Source: Paratinospora sagittata (lineage: Eukaryota > Streptophyta > Magnoliopsida > Ranunculales > Menispermaceae). Taken from it: a stretch of 64,000 nucleotides of DNA. The position numbers and the translations under genes were made by a program. The notes beneath the pieces were generated by a model. The model did no database searches, was not told the DNA's origin, and was given only the letters and a program-made list of their open reading frames with translations. Where the stretch lies: NCBI GenBank assembly GCA_035771175.1, contig CM069613.1, forward strand, positions 2,848,001 to 2,912,000, in the 5' to 3' direction. Positions 1 to 42,385 of the stretch are shown in pieces. Each line of letters opens with the position of its first letter. The stretch's first letter is position 1.

Positions 1-304
1 GATAAACTTTGGGAAGAGATCAAATTTGCAGCTAGCTTGTGGGTTCATGCGTTAGCCTTGGCTCAAGGTTTTTCATTGTCTAATTGGTTGTTGGATTGGG
101 GCGGTTGTTTGCATAAGGTTTAATAGGAATGTTGAGGAGGGGTCAATGTTTGGGGATTTCTGGTGTATTTTGGGGTATTGATATATTTGTTGTGTAAGTA
201 TGTGGTAGCACTCCTAGTGCTTCTTGGGCGTTGTACATTATTACTGTTAATAATATATATAACCTCTTGTTTCTGCTAAAAAAAAAAGAAAAAAAAAAGA
301 AAAA
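1..304 (+). mobile_element. 3' end of an L1-like LINE
   Basis: Frame reading from base 1 gives the last codons of a plant non-LTR retrotransposon reverse transcriptase ORF (LWEEIKFAASLW, then NWLLDWGG), a pattern typical of the zf-RVT tail, with a stop near 121. About 150 bases of 3' UTR follow, and then an A-rich tract at 279-304 that looks like the poly(A) tail. Only the end is inside the window; the body would lie upstream. The family call rests on the recognisable tail pattern, not on an alignment. Confidence 0.6.
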
Positions 305-1440
305 GCCTAGGCCTTCCCAACTAGACTTAAAACCATTGGATGGTTGCCTTCAGGTCATTGGTCAACTACGAAAGTTTCCAACGATGCCCAATTTTAGCAA
401 GATCTTCCTTTTGGAGATCTTCCAGAATAGGTTCATTCAAAGAATTACTGTTTCTATCCGTCGTACTAGATTTGCAATCAATGTTCTAGCTAAACCTTGT
501 ACCTTCCACCTATGTAGCAATGCCACATGGTGTCGGAAATGATCGTTGGAACTTGGGTGAGTTTCTAAATCCTAGATTGCATAGTCGCAGCGAGAAACAT
601 TTGGAACCATCATCGATTTGCGGATTCTCCGCCAAGAATTTGTCGGATTGACCTACGACATGAAGCTTTTCGATATCCATGGAGGTTCCAACTTTCGTTT
701 TTGTATCAATGCCGAGTAAACCCCAACAAAACGGTCAACGCCAATTTAGTCGTTCGTGCATTTGATGTTGCTTCCTTTCCATTGGACGTTAGGGGACCAT
801 TCCTCAAACGTAATATTGGTGAACCTCTCCGACATCTTACCCTTCGTAAATCATAAGTTTAATCTTATCAGAATTTGATAAAACCCTTATAAGAGCACGA
901 TCAATGCAGAGAGTAGCCAACATCATTTCTTTCCCCAAGGTCTGAAAGATGATATTTTATATTTGAGACCAATCGTCCTTAGCATCATGCCTGAACACAA
1001 CCACGTCGTTCTTATAGGAACCGACATAGGGTGATGAGAGATGAACTTCTTGATGGATGGGGGCCATGACCTTAGCCTTCTCCTTAGTCATAGGTGCCAT
1101 CACCTTTGATGCCTCAAATGGCCCAGATTTAGATTTAAATTTGAAAAGTTACTCGGACATTCCTCCAACTTCAGCCATGTAGACAAGTCTTAGTCCTTAA
1201 GAACATAAACGACCTTTTGACAGCCACCTTCCACTTTCGTAAGCATTAAATAACTCCCCCATTTTTTAGTAAGAGATTCCAAGAACATAACGTGGTTTTT
1301 TCCATGGTGGAGTCGCTTGAAACTTTCGTCCCGACTTGCGCTGTGAGCCTTGGGCAAGCATTTTAGGTGCCACAATGCAGTACCTAGATCCATTGAGATG
1401 GAAAACCTTCTGGACCTGCTGATTTCTTCAAGGATGAGAG
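305..1440 (-). mobile_element. Degenerate LINE ORF1-like sequence (tentative)
   Basis: On the minus strand, an open stretch reaching 1190 reads SISMDLGTALWHLK and KWGSYLMLTKVEGG. This resembles the small ORF found upstream of plant LINE polyproteins. Further left the minus strand continues with several stops and frame changes. The orientation is opposite to the two LINE ends flanking it, so at least two insertions are involved. Nothing else recognisable is present; treat this as transposon debris. Confidence 0.3.
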
Positions 1441-1449
1441 TATCTCCCC

Positions 1450-1917
1450 TAGTTTGGAAACTGTTGAGCGTATCAGTGGCCGTTGTCCCTTTGCCCAAAG
1501 CATTTGGGTGAATTGGTGTTCTCATTTTCTGGTCTTGGATGGGGAGGAGAGCAGTTCGCTGAGAATTAACATTTTTCCATATTTGGAATGTATTCAACCG
1601 GTGTGGAAAGATCATTGGAAGGTGGTTTGCTTGGCAGTATTATGATCTATATGGAAGGAAAGAAATAGGAGGATTTTTGACAATAAAGAAAAAATGGTAG
1701 GATTGATTCGGGAGAGCTCACATTTGTTATTTACATTCAAATTGCAAATTGCAAACTTTCGAAGGGGTTTTCTGTAAATGATTGGATGAGAAGTTGGGAT
1801 AACATTGTAAATGGTTAAGCGGCTTGGAGGACTTCTTGTTCTCTACTCGAATTACCACTCTATATTGTATATTTTTTTAATTATAATATAATACTTTTTA
1901 GTTTCTTTTTAAAAAAA
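1450..1917 (+). mobile_element. 3' end of a second L1-like LINE
   Basis: The + strand reads CPFAQSIWVNW, then after one stop codon SIWKERNRRIFDNK, then GFSVNDWMRSWDN. This is the zf-RVT and C-terminal tail of plant L1-like reverse transcriptase ORFs. An AT-rich 3' UTR follows and ends in an A run at about 1909-1917. The in-frame stop shows it is dead. It is a different element from the one at 1-304, because the tail residues differ. Confidence 0.65.
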
Positions 1918-3009
1918 AAGAGTATCCCCAGTTTTAAGGAAAATTTTGAACTTCTTGAATCTAGTAGAAAAAGATTGGACCTTCCAACCATCATGATCAC
2001 CACCAGCCCTCGACGGAGGTCTTCTGCCTTGTGAGTGAGATGATGTCGCTGTTGTCGACCGCTGTGATTTCTTGTTGCGACCACGTCTGTTTGTCTTTCT
2101 TTCGAAAGCCTTTCACCCGTTCCCCTTATTGTTCCTCTACCGTTCGCTATTCTTCATTAGGTCAAGACTTTTACCATTATACTCTTGTGATTTGCTAAGG
2201 AGAGGTTGTGACAAAGCATATAATTAAGACAACCCACTTGTCTTAATTTGGGCATACAAGATAAGCCAATGATAACTGTGGATGTATCACTTGTCTGCAA
2301 TTTGATTGGTCTAGAAAACAAACATACTAATTGAGACTATGTGATGTAGTACACACATGAGTTGTATCAGAGTCTAATTAGGATTTTATTATTTTATTTT
2401 AACTATGATGCTTGGAGCCTGGAGGCAATCAAACAAGTTATGAGAGTGCATCCTATGGCCGAAGTCATCATTGAAGATGAAGCTAAATGACCATTGGTGA
2501 AACTAGGATTGACATTTTTGTTTTGTTGACTCCATTTGATGGGATAAGGCTTAGATGATGTTGATTCTTTTGATTGCAACATGGATTTGTGTGGTACGGA
2601 ATAAAAGATGGTGGCCACCTTTTTCCCTTTTTGTTTTTTAGTCATTCAAAATTCATGAAATCGAATCCATATGTTCAATAAGTCAATTGGACCATCATAG
2701 AAAATAAGAAAATCGTTAATATTTTAATTTTTAATTTCGGAGCAATTGAAAATGCTTAAAAACAATTTATAATTTCTTTGAACTTTTGTATTTATAGAGA
2801 AGTGCTAATGCCTCACATTTAATCTTCTTCTACCCACCTATAATGTGCTTTTTTAAGGCTATCCTACTACTAGATTTACATGGTACCATTAGAAGAATAC
2901 AGAACACTGCTAAAGTTTTATGTAAAGCAATTTTTATGTTCAACTCCATAAAATAGCAAGTTGATTAAACATTTGTAGGAGTAGGACATTATGTTTTTTT
3001 TATGTTTGG
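1918..3009. other. AT-rich intergenic or intron DNA, nothing recognised
   Basis: No exon matching the missing N-terminal part of the AAA ATPase (FHA region, or the block before the TTKNVL exon) could be found here on either strand. The short open frames are not supported by any family resemblance. Confidence 0.5.
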
Positions 3010-3240
3010 TTCACTTGAGGTGATGTGTATGGGGGCCCGGAGTGCAATGCTCCTGCCTATGCTGAGTTTGGGGAGGAGTTGGCCCAGTGGACCACTTTTG
3101 ATTTGTTGTATGCAGCCTTACCCTGCATTGTAGGAGGCTTTCCACAACTCAAACCTGAAACCACTAGGTCACATGGTGACAACTTTAATTATTGTGCCAA
3201 GTCTCCCCTTCCCATGACACAAGGTCTATTGTAACTGACG
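3010..3240 (-). mobile_element. tRNA-derived SINE, minus strand
   Basis: Read on the minus strand, this has a tRNA-like head in which a degenerate B box falls near 3150-3175. The block 'gtaaggctgc' follows, and then 'ggcccccat'. The same block order appears on the + strand at 25990-26180, 49495-49690 and 50305-50470, so it is a dispersed family. An open frame at 3025-3234 is an accident of this repeat. Confidence 0.65.
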
Positions 3241-3359
3241 GGTCGTATATGTTAGTCAAAATGTAACGAACCATTTCAAACCCATGATACTTTGTAAACA
3301 GTACATATTTATGGTTTGTACATTAGCATGTCTATCTAACATTGTGTATTCTTCTGCAG

Positions 3360-32575
<29,216 letters not shown>

Positions 32576-34055
32576 ATGTATCCAATTTGTACAGCCCAAT
32601 TTTTTGAATCTCTTTTTCCAGATCTTCTATCCCAAGGCCCCCAGCAAGAAAAGGGTCTGATCAGGATGGGTTCCTTCACCAGGTTCCATTGTATAATATA
32701 TTTATATAAATATACACATATATAGTGGCCCAATGTTTTTACCCCGCAATATCTATATTGCAATTTACTTATGCCTGCAAGAATTGACAAGTTAGATGAT
32801 GATCTAACAGAAGCTATGTTGTCTGTAAATACAATCAGATCACTGAGATAAGCATAGTGATATTCTTTTTTTCTTTTCTTTATTTTTTTTTAAAAAATTT
32901 CTTTGTAATCTTCTGTTTCATTTAGTTTTCCTGTGTTGAATGGTATTATATTAGTCTTCATGCTAGGTGTGTAAAAGTTTTAACCATGCAATCAGTCCAA
33001 GTCTGCTGAGACGAGAAGTAGTGATGTTTATGTTTTGACAGTTTTCATAAATGTTGTTTTGATTACTTTTTTTGGCCTTCCCCCTTGAAGAGCATGAGAG
33101 CCAAACATTGAAAATGAGAACCAAACATTAAAAAAGGGAAAATCCAAATATAGGGCGTGCACATGTCTTACGTTTTTTAGAGATAATGTCCACACAATTA
33201 ATTTATTCATTTTTTTTGTTTTTTTTATCAAATTTTTGTCTTTTGCTTCAACACTGATTGAATAAGATGGGATAGAATTAAACAATTAAAAAAATACGAA
33301 ACTCATTTTAATTGGGATAAAAATAACCTCTGTTTTTGTTCATTATTATTTTATTTTATTACAATGGAATAAAATAAGGATAAGATTATTTTTTATTTTA
33401 TTTTGGTCTTATTTTATCTAATTTTGTGCATCAAATGACCCTAAAAGTTAAGGGAAAAAGGCCAATTGGAGAAATTTTGATTATTTTTTTCTTTCATGAG
33501 ATCACCCAAAAATTTGGGGAAAATTGGTTTTGAATGAGAAGATTGAATTTTTTTTTAGTTATTATTTTTCTGAAAAAGAAAAAGCAATATTTGTTCTATA
33601 GCTTGTAGTTGTAGATTCTCTTAGTTTAGCTCTAAAACTAAATCTAGTAGTTGCAGCAACAAATTCTTTGAATTAACATTAGTTCCTTTTCCATTAACAT
33701 CTAAAAATTATTTTTGAGCTTAATGCTATTTATATAATTTAAAAAGCAAATATAAATAATAAAATAAAATTAGAACGCCTCACAATGGCCCTACCATATA
33801 CTATATATATATATATATTATGCCATTTTGCTTTGGTTGGCCACCTACTACCCACGTGGCTTCTAGTCCACTGTCGAAGGTTGAAATGCTGTGTATAATT
33901 AATGGAACGCCCATGTGCACACATGCACCACCACTCAGCAAACCACGGTCATGATCGAATCGTTTTGAAAAGTCGTTGTTTCTGCAAATTAAATACTCTC
34001 TTCTCCTTCTTCTTCGTGGAAGAACATAATCGTGTTCTCAGCGCGCAAGTTAGCG
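32576..34055. other. Intergenic: AAA-ATPase 3' side and TPK promoter
   Basis: The AAA stop (tag, 32573-32575) is followed by AT-rich sequence with no gene and no repeat I recognise. From about 33795 a TATATA-rich stretch and a G-box lie before the TPK start. A minus-strand open frame at 33739-33924 and others here have no family support. Confidence 0.6.
33853..33858. promoter_or_regulatory. G-box (CACGTG) upstream of TPK
   Basis: CACGTGG context about 200 bp before the TPK start codon and about 35 bp after a TATATA run. G-boxes bind bZIP and bHLH factors, including light-signalling ones; function here is inferred only from position. Confidence 0.45.
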
Positions 34056-36709
34056 ATGGAGCTAATGAGTCATTGCTCTAGCTTTCTTCTCCCTTCGTCT
34101 CCCACCGACGGCTGCCCCAGTATAACGTACGCCCTTGTCGTTCTTAACCAGCGCCTACCGAGATTCACTCCTCTGCTCTGGAAGCACGGTATATTATTAT
34201 TCTTCTTTCTTCTTAACTCTCTCGCTAGGGTTTCTTCTTCTTCTTCTTCTTCTTCTTCTTCCTTTCTTGGTTTCTCTTTTAGATTTTTTTTTTTGTTTTG
34301 GTTTGTGATACTTTTTTGTGTAGAACAGCACAGCTGCGTCTGTGCGCTGATGGAGGAGCTAATCGGATTTATGACGAAATGCCGGAGCTATTTCCTCATG
34401 AGGATGCTTTACATGTTCGAAACAGGTCTTTGACTCTGTATCTTTCTTCGTTTGTTTTTGTTAATTTTTTAAGGATTTTTTTTTTTTTTTTGTGAAATTG
34501 TGTGATTCTGGATTATTTGAATTCGCGTTTGTTTGTACGCATTATGAGGTACATAATCACGTTTTGAATGTGTCGGTTTTTTTGTTATGATTCTGTGATA
34601 TTGTTTGAGTTTCGGAACCTGTGTGAATTCGAAGAACATGCTGTCTGGATTGGTTGGGAAAGAGATTGTGATCGTTAGAGAATTTGATCCTTCTTTTTCA
34701 GTTTTTTATTTTATTTTAGAAACTAAAGCTTTAATTCAGTTGTTGGATTGAACTAGACAATGGTAAAGAAGGGAGTGGAATTGTTTGCAAATATTAATCT
34801 GAGTGATTAATGATTGAATGGAAAAAGCTCAGTAGACATTAATTTGCTTGATACGAAGTGAATTCCCTTAGTAGTAATTTGTCAGTTCTTAACTGATCAA
34901 CCTGGTCCATTTCTTCCCATATTTGATGAACATATATTAGAAGCAATTATTGCTGGACTTTGAGTTTTTGATTTTTTTTGTTTAACTTTAGGCATTCGAA
35001 GCAGTGATCGTCATCTTTGATCATTTTGCAGTAATTCTGTTTTTGTACTTCTTGTAGGTTTAGGCCTGATGTAATTAAAGGAGACATGGATTCAATCAGA
35101 AGAGAAGTTTGTGATTTTTATTCTAATTTGGTATGGTTGTGCTCAACTATCTTTTGGTTAGATATTTTATTTGACTTTCTGTTTTTAATAAGATACCAAA
35201 TGAAACAAGTTTTTCCCAATTTATGGTTAACAAGAGTCTATTTTTATTATTCCATTTTGAATAAAGTAACTAGAAGGCTAGAAAAAGCGTGGCTAAGCCT
35301 AATTAAGAAATTTTGTTTTTATGTTTTTATGTTTTTATGTTGATTGAAGGGAACCAAAATAGTGGATGAATCACATGATCAGGAAACCACAGATCTGCAC
35401 AAATGTGTAGCTTATATACGGGACTTACCAGAATTGGACAGTTCTAATGTGAGTGCCATGCCACTTCTTTTGTTTTCTTGATAAGATCTTCCTTCTCATT
35501 GCTATTATACCTCCTTCAGATTTTCTCTCTCGCCTTTATTTTCTGCATTCAATTCTTAGTTGCTTTTAATCCCCAATTCCCCATTTTTAAGTTGCAATAT
35601 TATTTTTCCCATCTTTTTTTTTTCTTTTTCAAATGCCATGTGAAAAACAACTTTCATAGTCGTTTTTCTTTCAATGAAGTATATTTTAATAGGGTTACAT
35701 TTGCATAAGTGTAATAACATGCAGGAAAATAAAAAGGAAAGAAAAATGAAGTAAAAAAGAAAGACTCGCAGGAACTGAACCTATTCCCCAAGGATCATAT
35801 GACCTGCTTTTTCTGTTGTTAAAAAACCTTGAAAGTTTATAGTAATCAGGGTGTGTGTGGTTTAAGCAAGCGAACTTAAAGTAATTGATGTTTTTCACAA
35901 GTGGCACATCCATTTGTTTGTTTTTTCTTGGGTAATAATGTAAGAGTGTTAAATCTTGGCTTGCACCATCACTTCATTTGACTCAATTATGGTTTCTCTG
36001 CATATAAGGGTGCACTATTGGCTTGGCTTTAATGCATTACTTAAATTGCAGCTATGTATTCTTGTTGCGGGAGCACTTGGGGGCCGGTTCGATCATGAGA
36101 TTGGAAATATTAATGTTCTATGTCTTTTTTCAAGCATGCGGATAGTTCTTCTATCTGAAGATTGCCTCATCCAACTTCTTCCGAAGTCTCACCGTCATGA
36201 GATTCATATCCTGCCATCTATTGAGGGTCCACATTGTGGACTCATCCCAATTGGGATGCCATCAGCCAGTACCACAACCACCGGGCTCAAGTGGAATCTT
36301 AGTAAGTTTTTCACTTATAACTCTATTTACATTCAGTGCTAATGTTGACCATTTCATATTTGATGAACAGCAGTTATTTGATGATCTCTAGCAATTCTGT
36401 AATTTAGTTGATTTGATGGAGCCACTTGAAAGTGCAATTAGTCGGTTATTTGGTGTTCTACTTCTTACATGGGTTTTAGGTTTAAGCAAGACAAAATCTT
36501 TCTGTATTTTTTGATTGTTAGATCTCAGCATTTCTTTCAACAATTTATTTTCTTACTTATAGAAGGGGAATCATTTGTTTGCAGATAACACAGAAATGAA
36601 ATTTGGTGGTTTGATTAGTACATCCAATGTGGTACAGGAGGAGGAGAAGATCACTGTTCAGTCCGACTGCGATCTTCTCTGGACTATTTCTATTCGAAAG
36701 TCAGTATGA
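34056..36709 (+). CDS. TPK1: Thiamin pyrophosphokinase
   Basis: Transfers pyrophosphate from ATP to thiamin, making thiamin diphosphate in the cytosol. Six exons: 34056-34188, 34329-34425, 35058-35130, 35350-35448, 36052-36301, 36585-36709, giving 258 residues, close to plant TPKs. The start at 34056 gives MELMSHCSSFLLPSS, similar to known plant N-termini; a second ATG lies three codons on. Motifs in order: RLCADGGANR (substrate pocket), DVIKGDMDSI (Asp-rich, Mg/ATP), HDQETTDL (Mg binding), GALGGRFDHE, then the C-terminal thiamin-binding domain with HCGLIPIG, FGGLISTSN and LLWTISI. All splice sites are GT..AG; the exon 2 donor (ag/gtcttt) is weak but phase-correct. No disruption is seen. No targeting peptide is evident, as expected for a cytosolic enzyme. 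Confidence 0.95.
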
Positions 36710-37829
36710 AGGATACAAGATTTTGATTCAGTGTTGAAGTAAAGACTTAGAATTTGAAATTTAGAAGCTGAGATGATTCTCCGCCACACCTTTTTTATTT
36801 GACATGTTCTTTTAGGTTTCTCTATATTGGAAATCTTTTTTCTCAATGATTCTTTGTCAAATAAAGAGTGTAAAGAAAAATATTATATAATAAAATCTTT
36901 CATATATTTCTGGCTTGATGTATTATCATGGTATCATAATCCTCCTTCTTCATGTGGGCCTTGTTAATGGTGAGGGAGTTTGGATGGAAGCTAATTGCAA
37001 TACCACATAATACAGTTGTTTTACCCTGCTTGGTGCTGAGGGCTGGACTCTGCAGATGCAAATATTAACATGGTTTCCTGCTAATTTAAATATTTAGCAA
37101 TTAGCTCTACATCTGAGATACCCTTCTGTATAGGTACTCTGTTCTTTGCAAAGAATTGTCTCAATTTGTTCTTGAGTTCTACAAAAGTCCTTATGGTACA
37201 AGGATTCGTCATGATCTCAGTTGCTAACTATCTTAGTTGCATTGTCTCTTCTATCATCCAAATGGGTCTTGGACTGCTAAGCACAAGATGATTTTCTCTG
37301 CTGGTTTTAACAAGCCCGTTCTCCGGCAACTCAATTCATCTAAGTCGATTTTCTTTTTCTATTATTTTTTAATAATAAAAAAAAAATTCCTAATGGTAAA
37401 TGATTGAACTTTATATACATTAGGTACTAATGTCATTTTTTGACGTTGATACTGGTGTTTTGTTGGCACTTGGTTCCTGAAAATGTTGAGCGACAACATT
37501 TATTAAAAAAATTTCTAATGGTAAATGATTGAACTTTATATACATTAGGTGTTAATGTCATTTTTTCACGTTGATACTGGTATTTTGTTGGCACTCAGTT
37601 CCTGAAAAGTACTTTTAGCAAAAAAAAATAATCCTCTGCCAAGCACAAGGTGATTTTTTTTTCTCCAATGATATTTTATCATTAAAATGTTCAATCATTT
37701 ACCAGTAGAGAAAGAAATTTCAAAAATATATATTTAAATATTATAAATAAATGGCGGAGAATCAGAGCTTGTAGCCAAAGCTCTCACAGACACAGAGAGA
37801 GTGATTAAAAAAGCCGAGAAGCTTTTTTA
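36710..37829. other. Intergenic with 125-bp tandem duplication
   Basis: Holds the TPK 3' side (AATAAA-like signals near 36859 and 36889), then a tandem repeat at 37381-37608, then the promoter of the next gene with a TATAAATA at about 37740. No further gene seen. Confidence 0.6.
37381..37608. repeat. Tandem duplication, period 125 bp
   Basis: Two copies of a block running from TAATGGTAAATGATTGAAC through CACGTTGATACTGG-like sequence to 'agttcctgaaaa', nearly identical, about 220 bp before the next start codon. Confidence 0.85.
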
Positions 37830-40800
37830 ATGGCAATTCCATCGTCGCTCTCTCTGAAACTCATGTTCGTCTTCTCTCTCTCCGTCACTGTTGCCTCTTG
37901 TTCTTCTTCTCTTCTTCTTCTTCATTCTCTAAAAACCATTAGAGCTTCATCTTCATCGCCGATATCAACAGCTTCGGATTTGGTTTCACTTCTCGGAAGC
38001 CGAGAGGAAGCTTCTAGAATCTCCGCGAAGGAAGCGAACGAGCTCAGATCTTGCTTCAAGTTTCTCGTACCTTTCTCACCTCCGAGTTCCTCCTCCTCCG
38101 ACACGAAATTCGAGGAATTCTCCGGGAAACGGAGGGAATTGCTTGAACCTGATTGGAGGAGATGTAGGGAAAACAGTGTGTCCTGTTGGAATCGGAGTGT
38201 GGTGGACGAACTCGTTTGGTGGCCTCCGGCGCCGGTTCTGGAGCTCGGTCGTCTCGCCGTTGATTCTGCAGGAGATCCGGCGGCGATTCATATAACCCTA
38301 GATCCGACGCTCTTGCCTGTGAGTAAACACTTGTTTATTTATTTATTTTACTTATTTTGGTACTTGTTTGAACTTTGAATCATGAATAACCTCGATTTTA
38401 CTTGAAATAATACAATAGTGAAGAGTCATTTCCCGTTCAGTTTGTAATTCCGATACAGTTTTCTTCATCTGAAAATCTAAAAACACCAAAAACGCATTTG
38501 ATTCATTTATTCCGAAAATAATTTTCAGTTTTTTATTAAACTATGAAATGTCTTTTTCTGATTTTTTTCTTTTTGGATTGAGTTCCTGTTTTCGGATCAT
38601 CAACTAAACACAGCAGATTTCCATGTTAACTACCAAATGCACAACTGATTATTCAAATCAACACTATTGTGATTCAATAGGTGCCTAATGTTGAAGGATC
38701 CAAAGAGTATCGCTGTGAGCTTACAAGAACTCCATATGGGAGGCGCTTCATAAGCGAGGTTTGCATTGGATTGATCATTCTCTATTGGTTATTTTTTGTT
38801 AGATTTGTTTTGTCTTTGAAAGTATGATTGAGTAATTTTTGTTATGTTTTGGCATTTTGCAGGAATTAAACTCATATTTGGCTTTCTTATTCGAAGTTAT
38901 TGCTTCCCGTGGCCCTTCTGTGGGGTTGAATGTTGCACTAAATCGTTTCGACTTCTTCCATGGACATGCTTTCCTGGCTTGGGGCACTGGGAGGCTGGGC
39001 ATACTGTGAGTTAACATATTTTATTCTCTTCTTTGTAACCTCAAAAAAATTCCAAAAAAGAAAAAACAAAAATGATTAATGATATCTTTGTTTCTTAAGG
39101 CGTTCTGAAGAAAGCAGGGGTAGTTCATTGTTACCCCCTGCATCCTCCCCCTCCCTCCAAAATAAATAAATAAAAAAGGATGAGAAAAGCTGAATTATAC
39201 AGGTCGAACCCATTAAGATTTCAAAAATAACTTGAAAAAGATACCTATAGTAGAACATAAATTTTGATATTTTCCATAGTTTGAGTTGCTTGAGTTTCAT
39301 TAATTTTCTTAGTATTTAAAGAATGTATTTGAAGGGATTTTAAGTTGTCAAACAAAATAGAGAACAACATGTCCTGTCATGACACATCAAATAACTTTTA
39401 TGCTCCTGATTGTTCATTTTGGCCCCTTAGCAGACCTCACAGATTTGCCTCTACATGCACCCACATTTGCACACAACACCCGTCTGAACTACTTACTTGA
39501 GCAACAATCCAAAGCCTGCTGACCCACACGACCCGCCACGAAGATGTGGAACTTCACAATATGTCCCCATTGGGTTGCACGTGTGCATGTGGGGCCTGTC
39601 TAAACTACTCACTCAGGTAGTGACCCAAAGCCTGCCACATGGAAGCTTGTCAATCTGCATGGCCCACCCTTAAGGTCCCCCTAAATTGGGAGTTCACTAG
39701 TTTAAGATAATCCCTCACTTAGGACCCAATCTCCTCTTGGTGACCACTCAATATGGGTCTATCTTATGTCCAATGCATTTTTTTCCTCTGATATTTCTTT
39801 TACCCATCTTATGATTTAACAAATCAAGCAGTTGCTTCCATTCTAGCAATCAAATTGAAATTATATACATCTTATGGGATAGGATATCTGGTTTAGGAAA
39901 TCTCCCGATTGTGACTCATCTTAGATCTCTCCCTTTTATTAGTACTTTTTATGTTTTTGGTTAATTTGTTGACTTCTTTATGTTCACATATTTCTTTGAC
40001 ACACAAAATACACAATATATATATATATTTATATACATTATAAACACACACGCGCACGCACACACACAAATTGAAGAATTCTTGACTTAGTTATGATTCA
40101 ACCATACCAATGCTGACAGATTTCATGCAAAAGAATACCCTGCCTATGACAAGGATGTGTTCCCTTGCAACATGGGTTATTGCCAAATAGGTAAAACCAT
40201 TGTTCGAACGTGTTCAATTTGCAATCTACTATTGGATTTAGTTACTTTTTCTTCCTTTTTTGAATCAGCAGCTTCTTAAAGTGTAAGGTCTATCATCTAT
40301 GGAATAGGAAGAACTTGACCTTAAGTCATTCTCAGCATCATTTATGTTTTGTTGTTCAATAATGCTTATATTTCTTTCAGGATCCAATGTGGAATATGAT
40401 GATTCAATGAATCTTCGGAACATCCTCTGGCTTGCTCCTTTGCCCAGTAGTTCCACCAAAGCTTGGGTGTCACCTGGTGACTCTCAAAATCATGTTCAGA
40501 AGCAAATTTCCACTATATTTAACCAAGGAATGCAGTACTTTTGGGGGGTCTCTTGCATCCTGTTTGGAAACAAATGCATTCCTTGGTTTCACTTATAAAA
40601 AATAAGTGGTATCTAAGTTGTTTGCTTTCTTGGTGATAGGAGTCCTGGTGATCCTTGATGCTCATCCAGGGGGAATCATATATAAGGACCTTGTACCTGA
40701 TTATGTTGATTTTGTAAGAACCATCTATGAAGGTTAGGCTCTTCCTTTTTCTTCTTCTTTTTAACTTTTTTTATCATTATTTGACTGCCAAATTTTCTTA

Positions 40801-40903
40801 ACATTGTTAATAATGCACAGATGATTTTGGAGAGGTTGTCTTTGATGTCAACTACTTGAATATAGGAAATAAAGTTGCTGATTACAAAATATTCATTTGC
40901 TGA
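37830..40903 (+). CDS. Conserved plant protein of unknown function, 350 aa
   Basis: Exons 37830-38318, 38681-38758, 38863-39005, 40120-40190, 40381-40476, 40640-40732, 40821-40903; phases agree and the total is 351 codons including the stop. Residues about 10-33 are hydrophobic (LMFVFSLSVTVAS) followed by a Ser-rich stretch, fitting a signal peptide or signal anchor. The middle contains WWPPAPVLELGRLAVDS, RTPYGRRFISEELNSYLAF, NRFDFFHGHAF, GRLGILFHAKEYPAYD and NMGYCQIGS. I recognise these as typical of an uncharacterised family widespread in plants, but know no function and claim none. The N-terminal exon is GC-richer than the rest. Intron 3 holds a dispersed repeat. It could not be assigned to an enzyme class. 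Confidence 0.85.
39415..39735. repeat. Dispersed repeat with two internal sub-repeats
   Basis: The block 'gtctgaactacttacttgag...caaagcctgctgacccac' is followed by a related block 'gtctaaactactcactcagg...caaagcctgcc' about 125 bp later. It matches 30120-30305. Located in intron 3 of the unknown-protein gene; the family is not recognised. Confidence 0.6.
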
Positions 40904-42199
40904 TAGCCTTTGCAAGGTAGGCAGGCATTTTCTTGTTAGATGACAAAGAGATAAATTTTGGCATTTATCATTTCTTATTGTTTGTGATTTTTTCTATCAC
41001 TGTTAATATATTTAACAGTTTTCATTACGTCTGTGGCCTTGCAATCTGAGTATGCTATTGTGGTGCAAAGTGTAAATGCTATAACAAAGCCATCTAATGA
41101 CCACCATGACGACCTAGGTGATTTCTTCTGCAATGAACTGGCTCAGATATTGGTAGTTGAGGGAACCACAATTTATGATTAGTAGTTCCTTTCCTCTCTC
41201 TCATGTCGTTGTGTTAGAATAGTTAACAAGGCCTACAAGATTTTTGTGCCAAGAGCTTTATTTTGATGGTTGATTTTTCCATGTTTGTTGTGACAAAATG
41301 CTTAAAACTTGTAAGCGTGATATCTATTTGAGATGCTTTTGTCAAGATTTTTGATTTGTTTTGGATGGGATCCTGAATTGTCTTATTGTGTAAAGTTGAA
41401 GGCCACCTAGCTTTTGACTTACATGACATTTGTGAAGCATGAGCCTAATTCTTTTCTATCACTTTGTTCTGCCCTTCACAAATTTTAATGACATTCTTTT
41501 TAGCAATTAGCTTACAAATCAATATTATTTGTAATTGTCAAAAACCATGGCCTAAAAGATACAGTTGTTGGGTGGAAGCTGACTAATGTTATGTCAAGCT
41601 ATCACTAACAGTAATAAGCATTTAGAAAATCATTCATAATCGATTTGAAAAAATTATACACTAAATGTTAGCTACCCAGCGCAATCTTCCTCCTTTATCT
41701 AGATTTTAGGATAGGATGTGTATGAAAAGTTTGCAAATATATCCTCGGAATAAGCAATTTTTTATCCCATCTAACATGTGTATTACCTGTATTATATATG
41801 CGGATTCATGTGTACATGTTTTCCTAATTATGCATTTCAATCATTACAACTTGTTCATAATTTGAATTTACATTTATTCAAGTGTTATGTAAGTTTATTC
41901 TGCAGGAAATCAATGATTGTGTTAGTATAAATAGTTTTTTCCCCTGTGGGAAAGACGGCGGATAAGACCACGAAGCGCCCAACGACTGAACTTGAGGATC
42001 ACAACGAACTATATACTTATCTGGTGGATGTTCGTCGAGCTTTCTACTACTCAGCAGGTCTAAGAGGGGAATCAGCTGGTAACAAGGAATACAAAGGAAT
42101 TCTCTCCCAAAAGGTGACATGGTGAACGGATTGTAGCATCGATACCGGTTCTCACCATAGCCAAGAAAAACACAAACAACTGGTCGATTTTTTTTTTTT

Positions 42200-42385
42200 A
42201 GAGCAATAGTTAAAGGGTTTAATTTGGAAAAGGCTTAGTTGAGTTGAGTTGAAGGACCTGAATAACTAAAACAAAGCCGGCTCATTGTTAGTGAGCTTCA
42301 GAGTATTTTTAAACTTTGGATGATAATGTAATATACTGCAGCACTATGTAGTTGGAAAAAGCTTAGCTAAGTTGAGTTGATGTAA
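42200..42385 (+). mobile_element. Two RTE-type LINE 3' tails in tandem
   Basis: 'ggcttagttgagttgagttg' at 42229 and 'ctatgtagttggaaaaagct' at 42343, with 'taagttgagttgatg' after it. These are RTE ends truncated to little more than their tails. Confidence 0.5.

Noticed and set aside
3025..3234. 69-codon open frame on the + strand
   Set aside because: It is the reverse of a tRNA-derived SINE whose other copies in the window have no such frame.
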